Part shown: positions 23,470 through 31,706 of the stretch, one piece after another | Position numbering within the stretch: position 1 is the stretch's first letter | Layout of the letters: each line of letters opens with the position of its first letter | Assembly: GCA_017517665.1 (NCBI GenBank) | Contig: JAFWYP010000039.1 | Span: 1-45,066, forward strand | Direction of reading: 5' to 3' | Length of the DNA stretch: 45,066 nt | Source: Clostridia bacterium | Lineage (GTDB): Bacteria; Bacillota; Clostridia; Oscillospirales; Acutalibacteraceae | The notes under the pieces: generated by a model | What the model was told of the DNA's origin: nothing | Seen by the model: only the letters and a program-made list of their open reading frames with translations | Databases searched by the model: none | Program-made: the position numbers and the translations under genes

Positions 23470-24126
23470 ATGAATGATTTTAATGCTTTATTGAACATTC
23501 TTCTGGATGAAGCGAGAAAGCTTCATGAGCGTCACGAACTTTCCGAAACAATCGGAGCGAATTATTATGAGCCCGGAATGATGGAATTCCTTGATAAATA
23601 TGAGGGCTTGTACGATGAGCCTGCAGGAACGCTTTTGCTCAGATTTGAGTCTATGGGAACCCGTTACGAAGGAAGAACAGAGCAGATTGAAGCAATAAAA
23701 ACAGGGGATATAATCAGAGTTGTCAGAGATTCCGAAAACGCTTTCAATTCCAACAATTTTGTGCTGATGACCGAATCAAACAAAGATATAGGTAATATGC
23801 CTGCCGCTTTGTGCAACACAATTGCACCTCTTTTTGATAACGGTAATCTGGTGTTTGAAAAAGCTTTTGTCAGTTATGTTGAACCGATTTCTGTCCGAAG
23901 CAGGTATGCAAAAAAAGCAGTTCTTTTTGCAGAGGTTGTGTGCAGGGTAATAGCAGAACCCGAAAAGCAGAATCCCGATGATGAGAATGATGTCTATATA
24001 GTGGAGTCTGATTTCTTTGATGATGAAAGCATTGCGGAATGTGAAGTTCACAACAAACCAGATAATGTTGCGGAAACTGACGACGAAACGATACTTAATG
24101 AATATACAGAGCTCTTGAAAAGTTGA
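23470..24126 (+). CDS. HIRAN-domain protein (219 aa)
   Basis: The start is taken as ATG 23470, 9 nt after GGAGG. An in-frame GTG at 23464, which would overlap the previous stop, is also possible. The HIRAN module spans about 55-150: RFESMGTRYEGRTEQIEAIK, GDIIRVVRDSENAFNSNNF, IGNMPAALCNTIAPLFDNG. The R-D-x-x-N-x-F-x-x-N-N-F and I-G-N/Y-(M/L)-P landmarks are clear. HIRAN domains bind DNA ends in repair helicases, but here the domain stands alone with an N-terminal helix and an acidic C-terminal tail (about 165-219). As third gene of the HEPN/ParB - alphaCTD/sigma4 operon it probably acts in the same complex or pathway. Confidence 0.8.
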   Translation: MNDFNALLNILLDEARKLHERHELSETIGANYYEPGMMEFLDKYEGLYDEPAGTLLLRFESMGTRYEGRTEQIEAIKTGDIIRVVRDSENAFNSNNFVLMTESNKDIGNMPAALCNTIAPLFDNGNLVFEKAFVSYVEPISVRSRYAKKAVLFAEVVCRVIAEPEKQNPDDENDVYIVESDFFDDESIAECEVHNKPDNVAETDDETILNEYTELLKS

Positions 24127-24155
24127 ACAGGAACATATCCTATAGATAATATATC

Positions 24156-24553
24156 ATTGATTTTGAAATCAAGAACGGTGTATAAAAAAATACACAGGTC
24201 AAGATTCTGAGGTGGTCATTCCAAAGGGAGTCACAAAAATTAAAGAGGGCACTTTCTCTACTTGTATAGCCCTTGAATATGTTGAAATTCCCGGCACCGT
24301 AAGGACAATTGGTGAATGTGCATTCAGTGAATGCCGCAGTCTCAAGACAGTAGTTATTCCTGAAGGTGTAAAAAACATTGAAGAAGAAGCGTTTGGATTT
24401 TGTGAAGATTTGGTAATTACAATTCCCGACAGTATTGAATGGATTTATCCTTTTGCTTTCAAGCATAGCGAGAATATCACCATAAAAGGCAGTTCAGGCA
24501 GCAAAGCAGAAGAATATGCCAAAGATTATGACATCATATTCGTGGAGATCTGA
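24156..24553 (+). pseudogene. Small LRR_5 gene with 5' frameshift
   Basis: From 24212 an intact frame reads MVIPKGVTKIKEGTFSTCIAL and further LRR_5 repeats, ending in the usual cap SSGSKAEEYAKDYDIIFVEI. Just upstream, 24156-24182 reads IDFEIKNGV and after a one-base shift continues KKYTGQDSEVVIPKG, the normal lead-in of these proteins (compare the start of the protein at 14971). One base is missing within 24183-24189, before an A run. No ATG remains at the expected start (ATT is there instead). It lies 29 bp after the HIRAN gene. It is either a decaying gene or a sequencing error on top of a non-ATG start. Confidence 0.65.
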
Positions 24554-24596
24554 ACCCCTTTTGTTCAATTATATATAAAATGTAAACAGGCGGAAT

Positions 24597-24720
24597 ACAC
24601 CATTCAATGGTTGCGGAAGATTAACGGTTCATTGTCCTGCCGGTTCTGCCGCAGAAGCATATTGTAAAGAAAAAGGCATGGTATATGATGTTATTGACAG
24701 TAATGCGCTGCTAAACCTTC
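24597..24720 (+). pseudogene. LRR_5 C-terminal cap remnant
   Basis: One frame reads FNGCGRLTVHCPAGSAAEAY followed by CKEKGMVYDVIDSN, which is the C-terminal repeat and cap of an LRR_5 protein (compare APAGSYAETYAKENSIPFV at the end of the 688-aa protein). There is no start and no upstream repeat. This is a leftover of a further LRR_5 gene deleted from the locus. Confidence 0.6.
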
Positions 24721-24743
24721 AAAGTCCCTTTCAGGGGGCAGTG

Positions 24744-24770
24744 AAAACCCCCGGTTCAGCCGGGGGTTTT
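24744..24770. terminator. GC-rich bidirectional terminator
   Basis: A perfect stem AAAACCCCCGG (24744-24754) / CCGGGGGTTTT (24760-24770) with a 5-nt loop, A/T-rich on both outer sides. It separates the plus-strand LRR genes from the minus-strand GH18 gene. Confidence 0.9.
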
Positions 24771-24831
24771 GATTAAATCATATTAATTACAATGTTTTTA
24801 TATATTTACGGATATATATTTGTACTCGGTT

Positions 24832-25856
24832 TTAATAATTGTTTTCAATTGCTTTTCCGACGGCGTTGAGCAGAGAATCCTCGTGAGTTGACGGCAGGTC
24901 ACAGTTATAATGCCATATCATAACTCCTCCGAAACCGGTATTTATTGCATATTCGGTTTTCTTTTCAATAACCTCGGGAGTGTTGAACCAGAAATCTTTG
25001 TCGGTGACAGCGCAATGATACCATCCGTCATCAGTCATTTCTTCATAGCATCCGTTGTAGCCGTACCAATAAGCAGACATATCTGTGGGGCGTGAATAGA
25101 AAGGAAGTCCGATGTTGACCTTTTCAGAAGGCATACCCTGTAATCCAAGCCTTTGAACAGCTTCAACCGTGTCCTCATAAGTGGCATGTCTGCCTTGTTC
25201 GTCTACCATATCGTAAATCATAAGCTCAAAAGTATCAATTGCATTAAGAGCTGCACGGGTGAAATTTATGTTCCAGTAGTTACCTGCTACTCCAAGAGTG
25301 TAGTCGCCGAGCTTCTTATCAAGAGAAACAAGGAAGTTGTTATAATATTTCCACGCATTGTCTGAAATGGGATATTCATAGTCAAAATGAACTCCGTCAA
25401 AATCATATTTGTCAAGCACGGCGATGATATTGTCTTCGAGAACACCGCTTGTGAAAGCTTTGTTGTGTTCGTCACTCTGCGTTTCCATCTGTTCTTCCCA
25501 GACATCCGAATCCGTTTTGCCCCACGGACCGAGAAGGTTGAGAGAGATGCTGATATCTCTGTCGCCGATTGCCTTACGGATATTGGCAAGAGCAGTTTCA
25601 AATATCGGCTCGTTAAAGATAACTTCTCCCTTGCTGTTGAATGAAGCACATTCAAAAAGAATAACATCCGTTACAATATCAAAGTCTTCGGGATAAAGAC
25701 TGCCTTCGGACTGAACATATTCGCCTCTGATATATGTTGTAACTTTGAAATCGTCAACCTTTTCAATAAAAGGAAGTGAGCTTATGCCCAGAAAATTTGC
25801 AACGACAAGTGCAATGGATGTAAAAAACGAAATTATTTGTTTGATAAAATTGCCAT
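24832..25856 (-). pseudogene. GH18-family (chitinase/spore YaaH-like) protein, frameshift near the start
   Basis: The intact-looking frame from 25488 codes for only 218 residues and starts inside the domain. The same frame is open to about 25848 and reads IKQIISFFTSIALVVANFLG (an N-terminal membrane anchor or signal peptide) and then KVDDFKVTTYIRGEYV. A good start, AAGGA plus ATG 25854-25856, is one base out of frame. One T lost from a T run just after it would explain this. The restored protein is about 341 aa, with the GH18 catalytic strand FDGVHFDYEYP (the usual DxxDxDxE has His at its second Asp but keeps D-Y-E) and a C-terminal GVMIWHYNCD. It would hydrolyse or bind beta-linked GlcNAc polymers outside the membrane, if active. 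Confidence 0.75.
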
Positions 25857-25880
25857 ATCACTTATTCCTTTCCATAGATC

Positions 25881-26378
25881 TTATATTTCAGGAGCAATGT
25901 AATTATTGCTTATGAGAGCTTGCTCAATTTCGTCAAGTATCTGTCCCGATTCCGCACTGACGATATGATAATAATAACCGCCTGTTATATTCATAAGCTC
26001 GGTGGATTTGTCGCTTCTTACTCCCTCAATAAATTGCTTTATATGGAGATTTTAAAAGATGTTCAGCGGTGCTGTTATTTTACCGTAAACCTTATGCCAT
26101 AAAAACACATCAACTGCCGTTCCGCCAAGATTTGCAATAGTGTTTAATTTATCTTTGGTTTCTTCAGCTGTATGATACACTTTGAAAACACGCCCTTTCA
26201 GAGGAGATTTCCGAATGATATATCCGTTATGAGCAGAAAGATTATCGTATCCGGAACTCTTGGGTACGGTTGTATCCTGAACAATAATCTGTCTTGATAC
26301 TCCGGATTCTTCGGAAAGCTTACCGCCCGATACAGCTCCTCTTGATATATAGTTTACATCAATACGGGTAAGATTTGC
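25881..26378 (-). pseudogene. niaR: niaR remnant (NAD biosynthesis repressor, HTH + 3H domain)
   Basis: The minus strand can be read as a degraded NiaR. GGKLSEESGVSRQIIVQD (HTH) is followed by SSGYDNLSAHNGYII. Then comes the 3H domain with RVFKVYHTAEETKDKLNTI and VFLWHKVYGKITAPLN. After an internal stop it continues FIEGVRSDKSTELMNITGGYYYHIV and IEQALISNNYIAPEI, ending at TAA 25881-25883. The His residues of the metal-binding 3H motifs (YHT, WHK, YHI) are still present. The N-terminus before the HTH is scrambled and the middle has a stop, so this is true decay rather than a single indel. Functional NiaR represses nad genes in response to nicotinic acid. Confidence 0.75.
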
Positions 26379-26437
26379 AACATTTTATTTTGTAACATTT
26401 CCGCTGCACTCTGCTTTTTATCATATCCTCATTCATT

Positions 26438-26655
26438 TCACTTTGCACGCTCCGACATTCTTTCAAGTGGTAAAAGGGAGCCGATACGCACGGAATCTCC
26501 AACAACTATTTCTTTATCTTCGTTCTGCAGAACCGACAGAACAGCCTAAGGCGTGTTGAGCTTCAAATCAACACAGCACGGATGAGGATTGGGATAATAA
26601 AACCTTTTAGCGGGAATAAAGAAGATGTTTTTTTCGGAAGAGACTTTACAATATT
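26438..26655 (-). pseudogene. Probable nadA (quinolinate synthase) C-terminal remnant
   Basis: Upstream of the niaR remnant on the same strand is a frame reading SEKNIFFIPAKRFYYPNPHP, CCVDLKLNTP, an internal TAG and then AVLSVLQNEDKEIVVGDSVR and IGSLLPLERMSERAK, ending with TGA 26438-26440. The Cys followed by D-L-K, the L..VL..L segment and the final PLERM fit the C-terminus of quinolinate synthase NadA. The match is from memory and weak on its own. Adjacency to niaR, whose usual targets are nadABC, makes it more likely. Confidence 0.45.
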
Positions 26656-27136
26656 CACTGTGTTAGACGAAGTGACACAAACATCATTCTAACATTCGCA
26701 TTTACATCTGTCAACTTATACGTAAACCTTTGCCGATAAATTATTACCGATATAAAATCAACTTTTTTTGAACTTAAACAATACTTTATATCATAATTAT
26801 TAAGGCCGGACGATAATTTATGAGGAACAGGGATTAGAGGAGATTGTGTCTATGCAATATAAAACGCTTCAATGATATTTGACATTATGTATTCCTCCGT
26901 ATCCGAGGAAATATGTTCCGATATGATAGTCAGAATATGTATAGACATAGAAAACTTGGTTATGAATATCCGCATCAAGGCTTTTGTTTTTCTTATGAAG
27001 ACCGGTTTTAAACTGTAATTTCTGAAACATCGCTGAAAAAGACAACCATCGTTAGCCGGGTGTTCATAAAACAGTAATTTGAAAATTATGTTCAGAGCAT
27101 CTGTCTGACAGGGTTGGCAAAAACAAAAATCATTTT
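26656..27136. other. Gene-free decayed region
   Basis: No intact gene. The minus strand has a 46-codon open stretch at 26869-27009 with protein-like composition (DADIHNQVFYVYTYSDYHIG, then TYFLGYGGIHNVKYH), but no start codon or ribosome-binding site. Just upstream of it, near 27045, is a fragment reading MVVFFSDVSEIT. These look like pieces of one or more lost genes. No promoter or RNA is evident. Confidence 0.45.
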
Positions 27137-27171
27137 AAAAGTCATCTGATTCAAAAAATCAGATGGCTTTT
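27137..27171. terminator. Hairpin terminator upstream of the DUF6061 gene
   Basis: Stem AAAAGTCATCTGATT (27137-27151) / AATCAGATGGCTTTT (27157-27171), one G-T wobble, followed by GTTTTATC. Confidence 0.75.
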
Positions 27172-27197
27172 GTTTTATCGGTAAGGAGTTTACTTTT

Positions 27198-27455
27198 ATG
27201 ATTAACAACATTATTTCTTGTGAATTTAACATTGACACCGCTTGTGTTGAAGTGAAATTAACCGACGGCTCTATAGTTTCTGTTGACTGCATTGCGGTTG
27301 AAAACGAATATGCAAACAATATGTACGAAGTATCAGCACTTGATTATCTCATCTATAATGAGCCTTTGAATTATGTTGAATTATTGCTCAGCGGTAAAAT
27401 GGAAGAATATTTAAGAAACAGCACGGACTACACCCCGCTATCCGAAATGAGATAA
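27198..27455 (+). CDS. DUF6061 family protein
   Basis: An 85-aa protein from ATG 27198 with AAGGAG 9 nt upstream. It opens MINNIISCEFNIDTACVEVK and has LTDGSIVSVDCIAVENEYANN and LDYLIYNEPLNYVELLLSG. This Cys-containing N-terminal pattern with VENE.A.NMY and (L/I)YN.PL.Y is what I know as DUF6061, small Bacillota proteins of unknown function. It probably forms a short beta-sheet followed by helices. It is a single-gene unit with terminators on both sides (27137-27171 and 27461-27495). I see no canonical promoter in the 26 bp between the upstream hairpin and the start, so it may depend on read-through. Confidence 0.75.
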   Translation: MINNIISCEFNIDTACVEVKLTDGSIVSVDCIAVENEYANNMYEVSALDYLIYNEPLNYVELLLSGKMEEYLRNSTDYTPLSEMR

Positions 27456-27460
27456 ATTTT

Positions 27461-27495
27461 CAGCAGGCAACATCACACAAGAATGTTGCCTGCTG
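27461..27495. terminator. Bidirectional terminator between DUF6061 and MATE genes
   Basis: A perfect 13-bp stem CAGCAGGCAACAT (27461-27473) / ATGTTGCCTGCTG (27483-27495), A/T-rich flanks on both sides. Confidence 0.85.
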
Positions 27496-27502
27496 TTCTT
27501 GT

Positions 27503-28876
27503 TTATGCTGTTGTTTTTTCTTCAAGCTTCCTCATTGATTTTCTGAACTGAACCGCAAAAAGTATTGACGTGAAAGCAATCGCAAGAAAATCTGCGGCAG
27601 GTTCGGCAAGGTAAACGCCCATTGTTTTGTCCGCAACCAGATTTGGCATAATGTAGATAAACGGGAGAAGCAGAACGAATTTACGCACAATCGCAACAAT
27701 TATTGAACAAGGTGCGTTGCCGATTGAAACAAAGGTCATCTGGCAGGCTATCTGTATTCCGAAAAGGAACATCGCACCGCAGTAAATACGGAGTGCCTTT
27801 GCCGTGAAATCAATGAGTGATGCGTCGGGTGTGAATATTCCTGCAAATATCTGCGGAAATATCATAATCAGTGTGCAAAAAACAACTGAATATGTAAGGC
27901 AGCAAGTGAGTAATAATCGGAATGTTTTCTTTACTCTGTCAACATTTTTTGCACCGTAATTGTAGCTTGAAATCGGTTGCGCACCTTGTGCGATTCCCTG
28001 CATAGGCAGCATTGCAAACTGCATAACGCTTGTGAGAATCGTCATTGCACCGACGGCAATATCTCCGCCGTATCTGAGAAGTGAAGAATTGAAGCAAACG
28101 GAAATCACGCTTTCGCTGCTCTGCATAATGAAGGTCGCAAGACCGAGCGCAACGCAAGGAAAAACAAGCTTTGCATCAATTTTCATATCCGACACTTTGA
28201 GTTTAAGATATGTTTTCTTGCCGCAGAGGAAAGAGATTACCCATACGCACGAAATCGCTTGCGAAAGAATGGTTGCAAGTGCCGCACCCTTAACACCCAT
28301 ATCGAATGCAAAAATGAATATCGGGTCAAGAATAATATTACTGACAGCACCGATAAGCACGGTTATCATACCGATTTTGGTAAAGCCCTGTGCATTGATA
28401 AATGCGCCCATACCGAGAGTGAGCTGAACAAACACCGTGCCGACGGCGTAGATGTTCATATAGTCGGTTGCATAGTCGATTGTGTTTTCGCTTGCGCCGA
28501 AGGCAAGGAGTAAATCCTTATTCCAAATCAGCAAAACCGCAGTTAAAACGGCTGAAATAATAATCTGAAGAGTAAAGCATCCGCCGAGAATTTTCTCTGC
28601 GGATTTTTTGTCGCCCTTACCCATATTTATTGATGCTCTCGGAGCACCGCCTGAGCTGATAAGAGCCGCAAAAGCTGAGATGATCATAATTATCGGCATA
28701 CAAACACCAACGCCCGTCAGAGCAAGACTGCCTTCTTCGGGAATGTGACCGATATAAATGCGGTCAACGATATTATAGAGCATATTTACGAGCTGGGCAA
28801 TGACTGTCGGCACAGCGAGCTTGAAAAGCAGTTTGCCAACGGGCTCCGTGCCCAGAAATTCTTTGTTTTTATCCAT
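27503..28876 (-). CDS. MATE family efflux transporter
   Basis: A 457-aa integral membrane protein with about 12 hydrophobic segments in two similar halves. The first half starts LLFKLAVPTVIAQLVNMLYN followed by IVDRIYIGH. The second contains AVGAMTILTSVMQFAMLPMQ then GIAQGAQPISSYNYGA, the typical MATE second-half signature. MATE proteins export cationic drugs, toxins or metabolites using Na+ or H+ gradients. The ATG follows GGAG by 6 nt. It is a single-gene unit on the minus strand, ended by a strong hairpin. A link with the biosynthetic operon 3 kb away is possible but not shown by gene order. Confidence 0.92.
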   Translation of the reverse strand: MDKNKEFLGTEPVGKLLFKLAVPTVIAQLVNMLYNIVDRIYIGHIPEEGSLALTGVGVCMPIIMIISAFAALISSGGAPRASINMGKGDKKSAEKILGGCFTLQIIISAVLTAVLLIWNKDLLLAFGASENTIDYATDYMNIYAVGTVFVQLTLGMGAFINAQGFTKIGMITVLIGAVSNIILDPIFIFAFDMGVKGAALATILSQAISCVWVISFLCGKKTYLKLKVSDMKIDAKLVFPCVALGLATFIMQSSESVISVCFNSSLLRYGGDIAVGAMTILTSVMQFAMLPMQGIAQGAQPISSYNYGAKNVDRVKKTFRLLLTCCLTYSVVFCTLIMIFPQIFAGIFTPDASLIDFTAKALRIYCGAMFLFGIQIACQMTFVSIGNAPCSIIVAIVRKFVLLLPFIYIMPNLVADKTMGVYLAEPAADFLAIAFTSILFAVQFRKSMRKLEEKTTA

Positions 28877-29055
28877 AGCGGTCTCCTTCTTTTCGTTTCA
28901 ATGTATTATACAACTAAAACATGTCCAAATCAAGTTGTCAAAGTAAAATAACAAAACATCAACAAATATTAAATAACAGCAAAATAATTCCTGAAAACTT
29001 TGCAAACAAACGGAATATATAATCAGCTTGCAAAACGCGAAAGGAGCAAATCAAA

Positions 29056-29421
29056 ATGAACAGAAATGACAAAGAATTTATCGTGCAGAAAATCAGAACA
29101 CAGTACACCGAGAAAGAAAACACACAGCTTGATGCCCTTAAAAAGCTTGACGCAAAAGTTAAGAAGCCCGCAAATGTGTTTGCGTATGTTTTCGGAAGCA
29201 TTGCCGCAATCATTATGGGCAGCGGAATGAGTCTTGTTATGACCGATATCGGCGAAACTCTTGGTTTTTCAGAGCCAATGATTCCCGGTATTATAATAGG
29301 TATTATCGGTATGCTTATGGCGATTATCAATTATCCTGTTTACAAGAAGTTTCTTGCTTCACGCCGCAAGAAATATGCAAAAGAAATTATTGCTTTGAGC
29401 GATAATATAATGAAAAACTGA
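29056..29421 (+). CDS. Two-helix membrane protein, paralogue of the one at 31252
   Basis: ATG 29056 follows GGAG by 9 nt. The 121-aa protein has a charged N-terminal helix (DKEFIVQKIRTQYTEKENTQ), two membrane segments (about 40-62 and 73-93) joined by a short loop, and a basic C-terminal helix (FLASRRKKYAKEI). The membrane part (AAIIMGSGMSLVM ... MIPGIIIGIIGM) closely matches that of the protein encoded at 31252-31629, so the two are paralogues that bracket the acyl-adenylating enzyme. I know this pattern from clostridial genomes as an unassigned small membrane family. A terminator follows at 29447. Confidence 0.75.
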   Translation: MNRNDKEFIVQKIRTQYTEKENTQLDALKKLDAKVKKPANVFAYVFGSIAAIIMGSGMSLVMTDIGETLGFSEPMIPGIIIGIIGMLMAIINYPVYKKFLASRRKKYAKEIIALSDNIMKN

Positions 29422-29446
29422 GATAAAATAAATTGAACAATTCTTT

Positions 29447-29478
29447 AAAGCAAGCAGCTTAACGGTTGCTTGCTTTTT
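29447..29478 (+). terminator. Rho-independent terminator
   Basis: Stem AAAGCAAGCA (29447-29456) / TGCTTGCTTT (29467-29476), followed by a short T tract. Confidence 0.75.
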
Positions 29479-29581
29479 GCTTTAACATTTCGTTAACCTT
29501 TCAAAAACACAAGCAAAACAACAAATTAATATAATTACTGAAATTATAATGTCGTATTTTGCAATTTTACGGAGTGAAATT

Positions 29582-31216
29582 ATGAAAAAACAGCATAAAA
29601 ATCTTGGCAATCCAAACATACCCGATTACAGCACGCTGAAAGAGATAATTGTTACAGGCACAAAGCGTGGCGGCGACAAGAAAATGGTTATGTATCTTGA
29701 CCGAGAAAAGAATATGTGCGAGATGAACTACAATCAGATGTGGCGCAAAATCTGCGGACTGGGAACATATTTCAAATCTCTCGGACTTGTTGAACACAAG
29801 AAAATTGCAATCATCGGTGAGAATGTTATCGAATGGGTAATTGCTTATTATTCAGTTCTTTGCGGCGGAAACATTAATGTTCCTATGGATTACAAGCTTC
29901 CTGCCGAAGACCTTGCAGACCAGCTTATCCGTTGCGGATGCGATGCTCTTGTTTATACCGCCAAGTTTTCTTCAATGGTTGAAGAATTCAAAAAAGATGC
30001 AAATATGCCTGTCAGAGACTGGTTCTGCATTGATGATTTTGATGGCTTTATTGAAAAGGGGCTTGAGATCTATGACGGCGGCGACAAATCATTTGAGGAT
30101 ATCGAAGTTAAACCCGATGACCTTGCCTGCATTTCTTATACATCCGGCACAACCGCAAAAAGCAAGGGCGTTATGCTTTCTCACAAAAATATTGCAAGCA
30201 ACTGTTCATCCGCTTGCCGTGCTCATACGGGCAGACATGTTATCGGTTTCATCCCTCTTAACCATACATACGCATGGGTCAGCGCACTTTTTGCAACATA
30301 CATCGTTATTGAATGGGGCTATATGTGCGACAGCATAAAGGATATTCAGAAGGACCTTGTTAAAATCAAGCCTTATAATTTCTCGGGTGTTCCGCTTGTT
30401 GTTGAAACAATTTATGATAAAATCTGGAAAACTGCAAGAAAAACGGGCAGAGAAGAAGTTCTCAAAAAAGGTCTTAAAATCAGCAACTTCCTTATGAAAC
30501 TCGGAATTGACAAAAGACGCAAGATATTCAAAACCATTCTCGACAATCTCGGTGGAAATCTTGATATGATTATCTGCGGAAGCGCAAACCTTGACCCCGA
30601 ATATGAAAAGGGAATGCACGATTTCGGCATTGATGTTTTCAACGGCTACGGTCTGACGGAATGCTCACCCGGCGTTACCTGCAACAGAGCAGATAAATTC
30701 AAATTTGGCTCTGTCGGCACTCCGCTTGACTGCTGTGAAATCAAGATTGTAAATCCCGATGACGAAGGTGTCGGCGAAATTTATGTAAAGGGTACTAATG
30801 TTATGGTCGGTTACTACGGCGACCCCGAAGCAACCGCCGCCGCATTTGACGGTGAATGGTTAAAGACGGGCGACTTCGGAAGAATTGACGAAGACGGCTT
30901 CCTCTTTATGGTGGGCAGAAAGAAAAATCTTATCTGTCTTTCAAACGGCAAGAACGTTTCTCCCGAAGAGCTTGAGGACAAGCTCCGAAGAATCGAATAT
31001 GTTTCAGAAGTTCTTGTTTATGCAGATGACAAGAAAATCATCGGTGAATTTTTCCTTAATGAAGAAGATTATCCCGATGCAAGAGCAAGACTCAAGGGCG
31101 ACGTTGATGCATTCAACAGAAAAATGCCCTCTTTCAAAAACATAAATAAAATCATAATCCGTGACGAGGAATTCCCTAAAACAACAACACTCAAAATTGC
31201 AAGAAAATATAACTGA
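29582..31216 (+). CDS. AMP-binding acyl-adenylating enzyme (acyl-CoA/ACP ligase-like)
   Basis: From ATG 29582 (GGAGTG 5 nt upstream; an upstream in-frame start at 29549 lacks a site) the protein is 544 aa. ANL-superfamily motifs are in order: A3 SYTSGTTAKSKGVML (about 195), A5 NGYGLTECSPG (about 355), A7 WLKTGDFG (about 430) and A8/A10 GRKKNLICLSNGKNVSPEE (about 450), with a final catalytic Lys in the FPKTTTLKIAR segment. Members activate fatty or other carboxylic acids as acyl-AMP and load CoA or a carrier protein. The enzyme resembles the ligase at 39349-40908 in layout and length, so it may serve the same pathway, but it is transcribed separately. No thiolation domain is present. Confidence 0.88.
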   Translation: MKKQHKNLGNPNIPDYSTLKEIIVTGTKRGGDKKMVMYLDREKNMCEMNYNQMWRKICGLGTYFKSLGLVEHKKIAIIGENVIEWVIAYYSVLCGGNINVPMDYKLPAEDLADQLIRCGCDALVYTAKFSSMVEEFKKDANMPVRDWFCIDDFDGFIEKGLEIYDGGDKSFEDIEVKPDDLACISYTSGTTAKSKGVMLSHKNIASNCSSACRAHTGRHVIGFIPLNHTYAWVSALFATYIVIEWGYMCDSIKDIQKDLVKIKPYNFSGVPLVVETIYDKIWKTARKTGREEVLKKGLKISNFLMKLGIDKRRKIFKTILDNLGGNLDMIICGSANLDPEYEKGMHDFGIDVFNGYGLTECSPGVTCNRADKFKFGSVGTPLDCCEIKIVNPDDEGVGEIYVKGTNVMVGYYGDPEATAAAFDGEWLKTGDFGRIDEDGFLFMVGRKKNLICLSNGKNVSPEELEDKLRRIEYVSEVLVYADDKKIIGEFFLNEEDYPDARARLKGDVDAFNRKMPSFKNINKIIIRDEEFPKTTTLKIARKYN

Positions 31217-31224
31217 TACAAAAA

Positions 31225-31252
31225 GAACCGACTCGAGTGAGCCGGTTCCTTT
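31225..31252. terminator. Bidirectional terminator
   Basis: Stem GAACCGACTC (31225-31234) / GAGCCGGTTC (31239-31248) with one A-C mismatch, then CTTTTATTTTAT. On the other side an A-rich stretch gives a U tract for the minus-strand gene. Confidence 0.75.
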
Positions 31253-31629
31253 TATTTTATGAGTTCATCTGTAAGTTTAAGAATAAGCGGTGCAATTTCT
31301 TTGCGTTTTTTGGATGCTTTTATTTTATAAGCAGGATATGCAAAAGCACAAACAGCAATTCCGATTATGCCGAAAATTATACCCGGCACAAACATTTTAT
31401 CTGTCCATACCATAACACAGCTCATTCCGAAGCCGAGAATCAGAGCACCAAGTATTCCGACGGTAAGCGCAACTGCCATTGCAGATTTGTTAACACTTTC
31501 ATCCAATCTGCGAAGCTGTTCAAGCTTCGTTTCTCTTTCGTCAGGTTCTGTATATTTTTCTCTTATCCTTTTTATTTCTTTGTTTTCCGCAGCAGAATAA
31601 GAGTAGGAATATTTCTTTTTTTCGTTCAT
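31252..31629 (-). CDS. Two-helix membrane protein, paralogue of the one at 29056
   Basis: ATG 31627-31629 follows GGAGG by 6 nt. The 125-aa protein has a charged N-terminal part (about 1-50, with EKYTEPDERETKLEQLRRLD), two membrane helices (about 52-73 and 82-102) and a basic tail (KASKKRKEIAPLILKLTDEL). ALILGFGMSCVM and FVPGIIFGIIGI align with the 29056 gene product. It lies 77 bp downstream of the histidine kinase gene on the same strand and could be the ninth gene of that operon, or have its own promoter in the gap. The function is unknown. Confidence 0.75.
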   Translation of the reverse strand: MNEKKKYSYSYSAAENKEIKRIREKYTEPDERETKLEQLRRLDESVNKSAMAVALTVGILGALILGFGMSCVMVWTDKMFVPGIIFGIIGIAVCAFAYPAYKIKASKKRKEIAPLILKLTDELIK

Positions 31630-31706
31630 TTTTATCCTCCGAATTGATTTGAATATATCTTACCCTGCAAAGATTTTTAAAATGATATAATTATGTTTTT
31701 GTTTTG

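Noticed and set aside
24721-24745. Second hairpin (TCCCTTTCAGGGGGCA) before the GC-rich terminator
   Set aside because: Stem too short and mismatched to call separately.
25287-25667. 126-codon minus-strand ORF in the GH18 gene
   Set aside because: Out of frame with the GH18 coding sequence and with shadow-like composition.
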